Shown piece after piece: positions 10,874 to 23,666 of a DNA stretch of 64,000 nucleotides. The position numbers and the translations under genes were made by a program. Origin of the DNA: Combretum micranthum (Eukaryota > Streptophyta > Magnoliopsida > Myrtales > Combretaceae); the NCBI GenBank assembly GCA_024138025.1, contig JAMXBD010000058.1, forward strand, positions 1,922,001 through 1,986,000, given 5' to 3'. Numbering within the stretch: the stretch's first letter is position 1; every line of letters starts with the position of its first letter. Under the pieces are notes generated by a model. That model had not been told where the DNA came from. It saw only the letters and a program-made list of their open reading frames with translations, and did not search any database.

Positions 10874-12545
10874 TATTTTTATTACTATTGTTATTATTAT
10901 TGTTATTAGTTATTATTGATATTATAATTATTTTTGGTGCTATTATGATGATAATTATTAAGGCTCATGAGAAGAGAAAAATAATTTTGAAAATAGTTAT
11001 AATTAAGATAATAAATTTTTTATTAGTAAATATGTCTTCATAATAAGAATTATAATGAATAATAAACTATGAGTTAGTAAATACTAAGTATATACTAGCA
11101 TATTTGTATATAAATAGATAACAATGGAAATTTAAATAATCCAAATTTGTGAGTATAGGAACATCTATTCATAAGAAAAATTTATTAAGTAATTTAAAAG
11201 AAAACTGAGAGTACAAGAATCTAGAACTTAGAGCTATTTCGAAAGAATTAGCTAATAATAAAACGAGACCCAACCGACCAATAGGACACTTAAATATTCA
11301 AAAAACTAAATTGTATAGTTTGGAATTTTAATAATTATATGATTTATTTCAATAGGTGACTCGGGTATTGGGAGGACCTACCTGAAGATTACAACGATTA
11401 AATAGGATGGGCAGGTGAGTGACTCAGTCTTATTACATTGGTTGTGCTTGTACTAGTAGTAAACCTTAAATAAAAGATAATGAAAATTGATGATTGTTTA
11501 TAAATGAAGTTGTGTATTGTATTCCATTAATTGCCATGTCACTCTAAAATAAGTGATAACACTATGGCGTGTATCTTGATAATGTATGTAGTATTCAATT
11601 GAGTGTCTATATTGCTTGATCACCCCAAATTGATCAAAACTACTGGTACCATAATGGAAAATAATCATGCATTACATACTATGCATAAAAAGCATTGAGA
11701 AAGTGGTAGCCTACTACGTGTTAGTTTCTCGGATATCTGGTAATGCTTGAATTATCTAGGCCAGAGAGTAGTGTAGTTAATTGCAAGATTACTTTGTGTT
11801 CATGTTACCATAGGAACTACTGGTGAACGAAGGATGCCGCTTATGGTATTACGTGAGAATAACTAACTTAGTGGAGTTTCTAAAGCTAAACAGGAAATAA
11901 ATAATGAAATGATTAAATATAAAGAGATAACTAAATTTGAGATTGTTATTTCCTGAAAGCTGAAGTCTCTCCTGGGTAGGTGGACCATAGATTGTGATCC
12001 TTCAACCCCGATGGGAGGGCGTAAATCTCCATCCTGTTTGGATTCCGGGTTATCCAAGCTTGTAATGTTCATTTGTGTGATTGCTGCATTTCATATGATT
12101 GTTAAATAACTTGTATGCTATGTGTAATAAGTTCTGGTTATTCACTGAGTTCGTGTTTTAGCTCACACTCCCACAGTCCTTTCAGGTTCACTCTACGACC
12201 GTGGCTCATTACTAGCAGGAGCATGGTCCCGGTAAGAGAGTAGAAGCCAGAAGTTTAAAGTTTAGTATAGAATTAGAATATCTATATCTGTAGTAGTTTT
12301 ATGATGCATTTAATGTGCATTAGGATCATCAGTTAGGGTTGAAAGGAATTCTGAGGCATATGATCTGTAATATAGTGGTGTGTAATAGTTGTTTACTAAT
12401 TTACATCTTATATATGTTCGTTTATTCCATCCAAGCAACTAAAAGATCCTGTTTTTGAAAATCATGTCATTCCTAGAAGGTAAACTAATAATGGTAATCG
12501 AGTGGTTCTTGATTATCATTATTAGAATACCCTCGGGGCGTGACA

Positions 12546-13985
12546 TTAACAACCTTAGAGGAGTCATAAGATATTTTATAAACTTACATGACATAGGAAG
12601 AACTTTTTCTTAAATAAACAAAAGGTTTTACACAATTTCACTTTTCATCAAATGCGAGGAATTCTTTTTGGAATAATCTCAAGAAACAAAGAAACTATTT
12701 TATAAAATTGTTATTACATTTAAAAGTTATTGGAATCTAAGCTTCGAAAATAAAATCATTTCTTAGGAATTTAAAGCAACTACAAGAAATTAAATTTAGG
12801 GGAAAAGAAATACTCATTATAAATAACTTAAGATATTTTTAAAGCAAAATGAATATTTCAAAAGTTCTTAAGTTTCAAAATCTTTAAAGACTTTACTTTT
12901 TCATAATTTGAGACAATATCATTAACTTCATACATTTGTTATGAGTCAATATATATATGAATATATATTCCAAAGGTTTTACAAGCTATTATATTACCTA
13001 TCTCTTCAAAATGAGCTTTGGATAAAAAAAGGAAAACAAGTTTATAAAAATTCGTGGTGAATCTGTCTGCCACTTTTTTCAGAACCCAAATGACTTAGTT
13101 TGATGAAAATAAGTTTAGAAATAGATAGATATTTTGAATAGGTAGAAAACGGTATATTATATGCGAAATTCCGAGTTAAAATGAGCAAGTTATGGCCATT
13201 TTAAGTTGGAATTTCCTTTTATACGATTTTACCGCAACTTTAAGAAAAGTTTAGAATCTTCAAGAATAGAAATTTCATGAAAGATTCATTTTGGGTATTT
13301 CATCTTGTTTAGGTGGAGAAGGACCCGAGATCACCTTTCCGGAAGATTACTTCGATTAGGATCTACCGACATGGAGTGAGTTAATCCTTTAGTAAGTTAC
13401 ATTTCCTTGTTTTATGCTTGTAAGTAGTAGCACTAGCAAGTAAGAAAAAGATAAAATGAGTAATTATTGTGTGACTTGGACTTATGATTGATTGAATATA
13501 AGTTAAGAATATCGAAAGAAGGTTTGATAAATAAGTTGTGATTCTTGTATTGATATGATGAAAATTGTGTTACAGTACGATTACCTTTGGTTGGCCCCAA
13601 AGAGCCCCGTATGCCATGTACGAGTTTAAGCTACTAGGAGTTTTTGGGAGAAGCTATATGTATTTAAGTTTTGAACATAGACTTCTAGGAAAATCTCTAT
13701 AGTAGGCTTGTATTATAGTTATTATTATTTTGTTAAAAGACTTCTAAGCGGGGGAATGCCCCTAAGATGATGTAAGGATATTATTATAAAGATCTTATGT
13801 TTATATAAGTTCTTGCTTGCTTTTATTATCTACTTAAATGTAATACCCCTGTGAGTCTCCTACTATCTTGAAAGCACGCCTTGCATGTGATATCGAAGTT
13901 CTTGCATGACTAAGGTTGTCATTCATTAGCTTTAATATTATGTGCGGCGGACTGCCATGTTTGGGGTACCCTCCGGGGCGTGACA
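12546..13985 (+). repeat. LTR J, 3' part, plus strand, host of element 1
   Basis: It is homologous to the 3' third of the other long LTRs in the window, for example 61990-63588. It carries the conserved block with GAGTTAAAATGAGCAAGTTA at 13171-13190, and ends CTCCGGGGCGTGACA. The left part should lie beyond element 1, outside the window. Internal sequence does not follow, so it is a solo or truncated LTR. Confidence 0.8.
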
Positions 13986-15996
13986 CGTGCACTGGAACAT
14001 TAGCTACATAAATTTTTTTTTTACGAGAGATGAACGAACACTAGCAAGTTGGAATGCAACACTGGTGGCGTTGATGCCAGCATATGTTGTAAAGCTGGCG
14101 GCCTTAAGCCAGCGTACGCTGATACAAGAAACATATAAAATCTTCAAAAACCGGCATTCGGAACTCAATGCTAGCGGTGTTGGATGTCGACATATGCACA
14201 AAATTCCTCTAAACAAAGTCTGTTTCGATCAGAACAGATTCCATATATATATATTATATAATATAAAGAAGAAGAAAAACAGAAAAGTAAAAATCAATAT
14301 ATAAATATAAAAATATTAATATTAAAATAATTAATTAATGGTTAAGTGTTAAAACTTTAAATAACTGTTATAAATAGGAAACATTTTTAACGAATTAGAT
14401 TAGAATATAATAATTGTCAGATACTTGTCTTATATAGATAAATATATAATAATGGAAATTTAAATAAGCTAAAATTATGAATAATGTGATTTCTAAAAAT
14501 AATAAGATAATCATATGAAATAGATTAAGAGAAACACGATGAAACTAAACAATATAAAATAAATATCAGTTACCATAATAGGTCAACTAAGGAACGATAT
14601 AAAAGTAATAATAATAGTACTGATAAAATATTGATCTACTTAATACAAACTCTATAAACCACCTGATAAAAATATACATATCAAATAAGATCAAGAAAAG
14701 CAAAATGAAAATAAAATAGTAAATAATAATTGTTACCATAAGACTATTAAAAGACTAATATATTAATAGCAATATCAGTATAGGACACTTAAATACTCAT
14801 AAGAATTTAGTTATATAATATATATTTTATTGATGAATATTTTATTCATAGGAATTTAGTTATACTGCTTGTGCTTGTAATTAGTGGCACATGCAATGTA
14901 AAGATAATAATAATAGGGTTGTTATAAAGAGCATGATGAGAATGATTTATGATTTGATTGCTTGTGATGCCAATACGAGTTAATGAAAGTGATAATACAA
15001 TTGTTTGATGATTTGGAATAACATGTTGATTAATATGTGTAATGTATGATCACCATATACTTGAGTAAAAATTATTAGCTTGTTAAATAACCTGGTCATG
15101 CATTTCACGTACTGCATTATTCCATATTAAAAAAGAGTGGCAACCTGCTACGTATTAATATTTCGGTTCTCTGTTAATGCTTGGTTTTCCTAAAGTGTTA
15201 GTTCTTCTAAGGTTTTCTTTGTTCCATCGATTTTATGGGAACTGAGTGGCAACGAAGAACGGTGTCCATAGTATTGCTTTGAAATGATTAATACTTAGGG
15301 AGTTTTCTAAGGATTGTTGCAGGAAATGGTCAGTTAAAATACCAGTAACTAAAGAGATAATTCTAAGACGAGAAATCGTTGGTTTTCCAATAAACTTAGT
15401 CTCTCCTAGGCAGGTGGGTCATAAAGTAATTGTTCTTTAATCCTAAAAAGAGGCCGTAAATTTTTTTCCTGTTTGAATTCTAGATCATCCAAACTTATAT
15501 TTGAGTATATGTTTGATTATTACATTACATATCATTTGTTAATAAACTTGCTTGATGTGTAATATGTCTAGTTATTTAGTGAGACCATGGTTTCGCTCAC
15601 ACTTCTAAAGACCTTTGAGGTTAACTTTACGATCTTGGCTAGTTACTTTCAGGAGCATGGCTCCGGTAGAATAATAGAAGCTAGAAGAATATGGGATCTT
15701 CGAGTTATGTTATGTATTTTTATTTCTAGCCATAAGATACTTAGTACTTGAATTGTCAATTATGTATTTGGAAACTTTTAGAATAGAATTATGGTTTGTA
15801 AATACTATTATGATATTCACTACTTATGATGACAAATATTTACTAAATTATGTCTTATATGTGTTAATCATTTCTTATCGATAGAACTAAAAGATACTGT
15901 TGTTTTCAAATATATCACTCTCTAAAGATTAACTAGTAATAGTATACAAGTGTAACTTCTATATTACTATTAGGATAACCTTGGAGCGTGATGACA
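13986..15996 (+). repeat. LTR K, decayed relative of element 1 LTR
   Basis: From about 14860 to 15990 it follows the 3' part of the element 1 LTR segment by segment: GGCAACCTGCTACG, then CTTAGTCTCTCCTAGGCAGG, then a TTTCAGGAGCATGGCTCCGG-like block. It ends GGAGCGTGATGACA. The first 250 bases look like a degenerate version of the minisatellite. It is much more diverged than the element 1 LTR pair, hence older. The 105-residue open frame at 13987 is within it and not considered a gene. Confidence 0.7.
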
Positions 15997-16433
15997 CGTG
16001 TTGTTTTAATAAAGAAAACCCTAATAAGATTAAGGTAGGTAACGAACAGACACAACATCTTATAAATAGAAGGTGATTGTCACCTCTAGTGTTCAATTGA
16101 TGCTCACCATCACATTAAAATTACAAGAAATTTTGTAAGCAAACCGTAAGAGACCCTCTTGTGAGACATTCCTAAAATTCGGAATTGTTCCAACGTACTA
16201 GCACACAGATAGAGACCCGATTAGAAATTCATTTGTGTGGATACAGTAGAGGCTGTTCGCGTTTGCATCACCTATTGATTAGAAATTTAAAAGCTTCATA
16301 AAAAGGTTTATTGCAATCCCTTCTTGGTTTAATTGAATTGCATGGATCCACCTAGGAATTTAGGTTTAAAAAAACAAAATAAAATCTCGTATTCAGCTGC
16401 CAGATCCATTTTTGGATAGTTAAATTCCCAACA
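15993..16433 (+). repeat. Copia-type LTR fragment (3' third)
   Basis: It is homologous to the last 440 bases of the Copia LTR at 45843-47236. Shared landmarks are AACCCTAATAAGATTA, CTTATAAATAGAAGG (a TATA-box-like site at about 16059), TTGTGAGACATTCC, and the end AAATTCCCAACA. The 5' two-thirds are missing, and the fragment starts at the last bases of LTR K. Confidence 0.8.
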
Positions 16434-17755
16434 TTATAAATGGTGAATATGATGGATTTATAACGTATTTTGGTGAGATTTACAATATAACCTCTATAGA
16501 GCTATTTTAATATTTGAATATCTACATGAATCCAAAATATTAAAATTAAGCCTTTTTTTATTAGACTTTTGATTTAATTACTAATCTAAATTAAATAAAA
16601 CCGTTATTTAATGGTTTGGTTTATAATGAAAAAATTAAAATCATAAATTATAGCTTAGCTTAATAATTTTATAAAAATCGTATCAAACCGATTTGTGTCC
16701 ATCTCTATCAAATCGATCTTGGAGAAAGCCAGCCATAGCGAACTAGTATTTTAATATTCATATAATTGCATGGAGTGTTCCCTTAATCTATTTACAAGGC
16801 CTTAGTATTTCAAAAGAGTTTGCTAGTAGGACTACTATGGTTTAGTTGATCATATGGCTTAATACCAATATAATAATTAATATATTATTTTAATTGTGCC
16901 GTTGTCAGAAATCTTACTAAGTTCTTAAATAACTAACAAAACTCCATCCATTAAAAAAATAGGATCATAGAATCTTTTTCCTATGACATTATGGCAAATA
17001 GTTTTTATTCTTTCTAATATATTCTTTACAATTGTTTTCATAATTTCCTTTTTTTTTACAATACTTTATTTCAATTAAAATTTTCCTTTTTAACTTAGAA
17101 AAGTTAAGACATTAAAACAAAAGAAAATTAAAGTTTAGTTATCAAAATGGACGAGTATAAAAGTTTAAGCACTTTCACTGATATTATAAAAATACTTTTT
17201 TATTATTTTTTTCCTAAAAAAGGTTCTGAAATAAAATAAATAAAAGTGTAAAAAGAGGTATAAAGAAATTTGAGGATTAAAAAAATAATTTTTTTTTAAA
17301 TTATACAAATCCTATTTAGATGAGAAAAAATCTTTAAAATAGATAATTTAAAATCATCCCTTAAAGAAATAAGACTGTGAGTGACTAACTTCATTTTTTT
17401 AATAAACAAAAACAGAATGAATCTCATATCTTTAAAAGATAAGATTAGTATATTTTATAATAAGATCATCTTTTGAAGATACGGAATCAGTCACTTATAA
17501 TTTATTCTTTTCAAAAGATGAGTTAAACTTTGGTAAAAAAAAAAAAAAAAGTTGAGTCAAACTTATTTAATTTTAAGATTATTTTCATAAATTGATATTT
17601 TTATAATTTTTTAATAAAAAAATGTAAACTAATTGCCTTTTCCCAAAATTTGAATCGAGCATTTCCGACAGAAAATTAAAAGATTTTTGTACATCTCATC
17701 TCTTTTTCTTATCCATTTCTATACCCAAAAACCTCAAACTGCCTCCTTCTTCTTT
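16434..17755 (+). other. AT-rich upstream region of the RRM gene
   Basis: No open frame of interest. Runs of A and T are common (a 16-base A run near 17535). Around 17380-17500 there is a weak inverted repeat, AGTGACTAAC paired with CAGTCACTTAT, possibly a decayed small DNA transposon. The last 60 bases are CT-rich, as plant 5' leaders often are. No clear TATA box was identified. Confidence 0.5.
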
Positions 17756-17795
17756 ATGTGTGCTTCTACAACTCCAACGGTCCATTCCATTTTTA

Positions 17796-20766
17796 ATGGC
17801 TTCACATGCACATGCCCACCTCCGTCCGCCATGCTTTTCTTCAACAAACCAATTTTCCTCTGACCCTTACTCTTCTCCGTCGTCTCATTCTTTCCTCGCT
17901 CTATCCATCTCAGCCCAGCCTTTCTCTTCTCTTTCACTCTCTTTCCAACCCAAAACCAAAACTTTAATTAAAACGAGAACACCCACACCCACATACCCAT
18001 TTTCTATTTACTCCTTTTGCGTCTCTCCATCAACCCAACTCGAATTAGAAACTAAAGATGATGTATCTATGGCTGAACAAGGTAACAAGCAAGAACAAGA
18101 ACAACAACAGGGAAAAGAGGAAGAAGAGTTTTCAAAGACACGTTTGCTTGCCCAGAATGTTCCTTGGACTTGTACAGCTGAAGATATTCGATCCTTGTTT
18201 GAAAAACATGGGACAGTGGTTGATATTGAGGTTGGTTGTCTGTAAAGTTTGTTCCTACTTCTCTTCTTCTTCTTCTTTTAATTGTTAAAATCATTCAATT
18301 CCAAGTGTTTCTTTTATTTTTATGTGCGTTTTGTTTGTTAATATCGTATTTGTGTGGTAATATGGATCAGCTTTCAATGCATAGTAAAACGAGGAACAGG
18401 GGCTTAGCATTTGTTGAGATGGGTTCACATGAAGAAGCACTCAATGCTTTGAATTGTCTCGAAGGAACTGTAAGTACGTTTGTTTCTTACTGTTATCTTT
18501 ACTTGATCATTTGCTCTAGCTGTATATGTTAAACGAGGAACAGGGTTTATTTCAATCCCCCGATGCGTGACTCGGAACCTCTTCCGTATATGCTTTCAAG
18601 TCCTGCCGCTCTTGTACTTCTATAAGCATTCTGCATGATAATCATATCCTCTTTCTAAGATGGATAAGCCTAGTTATAGTTTGAAATCTTCAAGTCAATT
18701 TAGTCATGCAGCTTCCTTTGGCAAGATGAGGGGCACAGTGAACTCGTATAAAATAGGCTACCTATTAGTTTTTGAGAAGATTTATGACTTAGTTAGATCT
18801 TAAAAATATTGAACCGTCCTAAAATATTAGGATTGATATTTTGGGGATGGTGGTGGCCTGTCAAAGTGATGTTTAACTATAGAAAAATCATTTCCTCTAT
18901 CAAATTTAGGTTTGTTTGTTTTAGCTTTTTTCCAGCAGATACAGACACTTTTTCAAACTTTTTACTAACAAATTATTTATCAAGAAATAGATATAGATTA
19001 AAAAAAGTTGACAGTTCTCATCAAAAGATCAAATAGAACAAATATAGATAAAATTTAATGCAAATCGGATATATTTACATATATCATTTTAAAAAAGATA
19101 CAGATACAGATGAAAAACAGACAATCCAAATAGACCCTTAAATACAAAAAGAACTAACTGAGAAATGTTGCTGTTTTCCACACTAGTTAAGGCAGCCAGC
19201 TACCATAAATCTCTTTCACTATTATTTGTCAATAAGACATACATCTAACAACTAGCTGCAATTACTATAGTGATAGCTGAACTGTACAAATATTATAAAG
19301 GTTTGGAAATTTGCTTAAAGAAACAAGCTCATTCATAGTTCCAAGCATAATGCAGTATTTTATGATGGCTAATTTTGTATGAATGACAAAGATAAGACCT
19401 TAAAATATAACAAAAAACATTGAAGGGAAGTCGTATCCCTTTTTAATCATTTGGGATACAACATATCAATCCATGTGGGTCAATTACTTTTCATATGTGT
19501 TCTGCCCTTGTTTATTTTATCAACTTCTGGAAGATGACTGAAAATTGTTGCTGGATGGGAGGGCTGCGAAAGCAAGTAAGCTATATTCAGCGCCTTGTAG
19601 GAAGAGGAGATAACTTGATCAGAAATTAGGAAAACCAAGTTTTGACATGTATGGAAAGAGATGAAAATGCAGGGTCTTTTGTGGAATTGAACGCAATGAT
19701 AAGTCATCAGCATAGGATTGGAGTGCAGTATTCTGGTCCATTATTTATTGATGCCATAAACTAATCCATGCTTGTGTCATAGAAAGAAAGTAACATCTTA
19801 CATAGATTAGATGAGTTTTAGATGTTGGCAAGGGATTACATTTGTTGCTGTTGGTCCATGTTGCTGACTCACTAATATTCAGCTCACAGGTGTTTGCTTT
19901 TCAAGTCGTTAAATTGGTTGTAAACTTGTGATATTTTTGTTTTGGTGTCACCTTTTGCAAGTCATAGCTTGTCAGTTGTCCCTTGGTATTCTGTTATGCT
20001 AGTTTTGCTTTGTCCTACATTAATATCCCTTATTTCCAAAAAGCAAATGAAGATTTTGGTAGTTGTCCTGATTTGATTTTTAACTTAAGAATTCAGCGAT
20101 CATTCTTTAATTAATTATTTGAAGTAAGTGGATTATCTTGCTCATAGGAGTTTCAATCTTAGATTTCTATCTTTTCCTCCATTTTAACGTTTTTGAAATT
20201 GGGTCATTACCTTTCCTCCACATTAATGGATGTAGGAATTTCATGGTCGACAGTTGAGAGTCAACTATGCCAAACTACGAAAGAAGAAATCTCCTCCTAC
20301 TCCACAGTCTAAACCATCTCCCACATTCAACTTGTTTGTGGCAAATTTAAATTATGAAGCAAGAGCCAAAGATCTTAAGGAATTCTTTGACTCAGGGAGT
20401 GGTAATGTTGCATCAGCAGAGATAATATTCCATGACAATCCAAGAAGGTCTTCGGGGTATGGATTTGTTGCCTTCAAGTCCAAAAAAGTTGCTGAGGCTG
20501 CCCTCTTAGATTTTCAAGGGAAGGTGAGAATCAGATTCCTCCTATTATGACAATTCCATCCCAATGGATATTTTGTATAAACAGATGCCACTTATTTGTA
20601 TGGATAACATCCAAAGGTCTCATGGCTGCAGGAATTCATGGGAAGACGACTGAGAGTGGCACGGAGTAAGCAGTTTGTCAAAGTATTAAAGAAAGATAAT
20701 TTGCAGTCTGGCAATGCATTATCTGAACAAGTGCAAGATTCACAACTTGCAGAGACTGCTGCCTAA
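17796..20766 (+). CDS. Chloroplast ribonucleoprotein-like protein with two RRMs (4 exons)
   Basis: Exons are 17796-18230, 18371-18469, 20236-20523 and 20632-20766. All introns have GT/AG ends and lie between codons. The predicted protein is 318 residues. Residues 1 to about 80 are rich in Ser, Pro and Thr, start MASHAHAH, and resemble a chloroplast transit peptide. Residues 92-113 are a Gln/Glu-rich acidic linker, as in chloroplast RNPs. RRM1 is about 115-191 (RNP2 LLAQNV, RNP1 RGLAFVEM). RRM2 is about 209-287 (RNP2 LFVANL, RNP1 GYGFVAF). A basic Lys/Pro linker joins them. Such proteins bind chloroplast transcripts and affect their stability, processing or editing; the exact target here is unknown. 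I preferred the ATG at 17796 because it is in frame and starts the transit peptide. No frameshift or missing RNP motif is seen. Family assignment is strong; orthology is not established. Confidence 0.9.
18470..20235 (+). other. Intron 2 of the RRM gene (1766 bp)
   Basis: It is far longer than introns 1 (140 bp) and 3 (108 bp). It starts GTAAGT and ends TGTAG. It contains a MITE at 18909-19137 and no coding sequence that I recognise. The start of the intron repeats a short piece of exon 2 (AAACGAGGAACAGGG at about 18531). Confidence 0.85.
18909..19137 (+). mobile_element. Small MITE in intron 2, TTA target duplication
   Basis: About 229 bp bounded by TTA on both sides (18906-18908 and 19138-19140). 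Its ends are imperfectly complementary (GGTTTGTTTG at left, AATAGACCC at right). It is homologous throughout to the copy at 24819-25038, sharing CAGATACAGATGAAAAACAG near the right end. The TTA duplication and short size suggest a PIF/Harbinger-derived MITE. Confidence 0.7.
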
Positions 20767-23169
20767 TTTGCAAAGCAGAATATTGAGGTTTTGTTAATTT
20801 TTTCATCTTCTCACATATTGTTAGTAGAGGCTTTTAAATACATATGTTCAAACTAGCTTGTTGGTTAGAAGTCTGTTATAACGATCATTTCAATAGTTTC
20901 AGGATAATTTTTTCTTCGGTAATTTTATAAAGAATTCACTTAGCCGAGTTTACTTATACACAATGGGAATGAGCATTTTTATTCTCTCTCTTATTTTAAG
21001 AGAAAAGAACTACAAAATAGGTTTTGCTTGATGTTGTCACTATTTCCTCTAAGCATGTCAATGAACATGTCATTCCCTCGAATTGAGGCACCTCAATTTT
21101 GCTGTATATTTATGCTGCAGCATGAGTATGCATGGTTCAAAAACCGATTACAATCACAATCTATATTAAATTAGCAAATTCTCTATTCAGTACTCTTCAT
21201 TAAGGAAATGTAGTTCATTATGACAGTAGTTAAATCTTCATAACTCTCTAAATCTTACTTTGTTTTTTTGGCCAGCTTGGTAAATCTTATTCATATGAGC
21301 TATTATATCTCCACCAAAGTAAAAGATCATATCCTAAGTTTTCATAATAGTCACTGGCCTGATGGCCAAAAAAAAAAAAAAAAAAAAAAAAGTCATAATA
21401 GTCAACATCCTCATAATCACACTAATGAAACATAAATGGGCAAGTGACATGGCTCAGAAAGAAACTATCGCATGCAAGCACATATGCATGCCATACCACA
21501 CAACCTATGAGTTCTTAATGGCGTGTCAACATTAATCTCATAATAATGAATTAATCTCATTTTCACCTGTTCCCAGTAGCACACACGTGGGGCTAGACCC
21601 TTAGTCACTTTGGAAAATGTGGACCCTTGATTTCTTGAGAACCGTTTAAAAATGTGAATCGGACCTCTAAGCTAATTTCTAATATGGATCAAATCTATGG
21701 ACTTTTTTTGAAAATGAGGAATGTCCCCTTGAGTCATTTATTGTGAATCCATCAAATTATTAGTCTTGTGATTCCTAGTCATTTTTTTAGTCATTCTTAA
21801 AAATGTGGAGCAGGTCCAGGAGTCGATTTAATTATGGGACTACAGGGTTGGGAGTTTTCTCATGAGATTTTCTTTGTGACTACGAACAACAATCAACAAT
21901 ATGAATAATCTAGCATATCCAATTGAATTATTTACTAAACCCACACCCAACAAACAGTAGTGCTTCATGTACTTGAATTCCATGTAAAACCTTGATAGCA
22001 ATCCAAATGAATTCATATGACATAGCATGAATCATATTTAAATACACTTTAAATCACAAAACTGCTAGCTTGATTAAACCTCTTTATCATCTGTTCCAGT
22101 AATCTAAAGGGGTTTATCTCACCCTTTGAGTAATCCTTAGATTCATCACATGTGGCTTCCTCCAAGATTTTGATGTTTCTCTCATCCTTTGAGCCAAATT
22201 AAAAGGTTATGAGGAATCTCCTTTATCATCATTCAAGAATTACTGAGGGATCTCCAACCCTTACCATTTGGTGTGTTGGTCTCTTATCCATAAATCTATT
22301 GATATCCCATTTCCTTGTGGAATATTACTTTACATGTGCTATCTTAGTAAAAGGCCAAGTTGCACAACGAAGTAGGGGGCTAGAGTTTCTGCATGGAGTC
22401 TAGGGTTAGAGAGCCTAGGGTTGTTGCTTTTAGTTTCCTTTGAAAGGAAAGGAAGGGGGATAACCTAGGAAAGAACTGTAAGGAAAAGGTGGATCTTGCT
22501 CCTGATTTTAATTTTATTTTTTGGAGCGTTTCAAAATGAAACACTTGTGAGAAATTGATCACTGTTTATCCTTTCTCCCCTTCCCTCCTTTTCTTGGTTA
22601 ATTGGAATAGTCATTATTGAATGCACGTCTGCATGCTGTGTTATGTGAATTACTGAACTTGCTTAAAGCTGTGATGGGTTGGATGGTTCTGAGGTATAAT
22701 CTGTGTAGTCCTTATGAGCTATTTGGGAAAAATTGTGTGCAAGTTTTTTAAAATGAAGTTTGCTTCAACTTATTTCATATGTTTTTGTTCTGACATTGCT
22801 TCCTGTGACAAAATTGGTGGTTGATAGAGGATATACAACTTACCCAATTGCAGTCAGTTACTGTCTTATCAAGGCTGCACTATTTGTGTTGTAGACTGCT
22901 GCTGATTATATATATATAACATATATGAGCAACTTGGACTGGAGGTGCCTCTGGAATTGCTCATGGATTGGTGCTTGGTCTGAACATTTATTAGTAAAGA
23001 TTGATACCTGCACTGTTTTACTATATCCTGTTAAACCATCTGGAGAAATGCTGTTTTCTTGTTCTCTATTTGATTAGCATATATGGATTTCTTTTTTTAT
23101 GTTGTACTCAATAGTTGAATGTTTGTACTTTCATAGTAGTGGTTTTGTTCTAGTTTTGAGAATGTAAAT

Positions 23170-23262
23170 ATTGGGCACTATCCCCTCCATCCTGCACATT
23201 GTGCTTGTACTCTTTCCTTTGGTTAAATAAAATTTTGAATTAACCAAAAAAAAAAAAAAAAT
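23170..23262 (+). repeat. Possible retroposed 3' end with poly(A) tail
   Basis: GTACTCTTTCCTTTGG is followed by AATAAAATTTTGAATT and then a run of 15 A. An AATAAA signal a short distance before poly(A) in intergenic DNA suggests the tail of a LINE, SINE or processed transcript. I could not find the 5' end or a target duplication. Confidence 0.35.
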
Positions 23263-23403
23263 TGTATGAAATCCTAGTGGGTTTCTAATATTCAGTCATG
23301 TATTTCAAGGTTGGGTATCTTGAATGTACTCTTACTAAAGCGATAGCAGTGCGTGTTCAATTACTTGATAGAGCATCATATTAGCCTAATGCATTGCTAA
23401 GGT

Positions 23404-23666
23404 AGTGTTTGGTTGTAAGAATTTGATATGACACGAAGGATTAGAGTACATAGTACAAGAAATACTAGACAGTACAATTCTCCTATACCATGTTTGATAC
23501 GCATGGTACAGGTCATTGGATATAATTTTTATTAAAAGATTTTATTTTTGTCCGGTTGTAATATTTTTGTACCATAAATATAAGAGACAAATTTTAAGTT
23601 TTGTTCCAATTCTATAGAAAGAGTTTTGTCTAGTCCTAGATATATTTTACAAACCAAACATTTCTA
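23404..23666 (+). mobile_element. Possible MITE
   Basis: The left end reads GTGTTTGGTTGTAAG and the right end TTTACAAACCAAACA, giving a terminal inverted repeat of roughly 12-15 bases. Length is about 260 bp. The TGTTTGGTT ends recall hAT or PIF-type MITEs. No convincing target duplication is seen. Confidence 0.4.

Larger units (their letters stand above)
1..12545 (+). mobile_element. Ty3/Gypsy chromovirus (Tekay/Del-like), left end outside window
   Basis: The order is partial 5' LTR, tRNA-iMet primer binding site, leader with two ORFs, gag, protease, reverse transcriptase, RNase H, integrase, chromodomain-like C terminus, polypurine tract and 3' LTR. The protease-RT-RH-integrase order with a chromodomain-like tail, plus LTRs near 3.9 kb, fits the Tekay/Del clade of chromoviruses. 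The 3' LTR runs from TGTAAACCCC to GGGGCGTGACA. The 5' LTR lacks roughly its first 1.6 kb because the window begins inside it. Coding regions are broken by several single-base frameshifts, so this copy looks non-autonomous as written. The first five bases after the element, TTAAC at 12546, should recur left of the missing 5' end as the target-site duplication. Confidence 0.93.
8604..12545 (+). repeat. 3' LTR of element 1, 3942 bp
   Basis: It begins TGTAAACCCC after the polypurine tract and ends GGGGCGTGACA. It is homologous to 1-2342 over its last 2.3 kb. A TATA-like box is at 9134, with the GC-rich minisatellite and a (TTA)n tract downstream. It contains no gene; short open frames in it are incidental. 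Confidence 0.95.

Noticed and set aside
13987..14304. 105-residue open frame
   Set aside because: Lies in decayed LTR K; no family features.
17760..17795. Extension of RRM exon 1 upstream of the ATG at 17796
   Set aside because: It would start at GTG; the ATG at 17796 begins a typical transit peptide.
18058..18288. Alternative-frame ORF over exon 1
   Set aside because: Overlaps RRM1 coding sequence in another frame and runs into intron 1.
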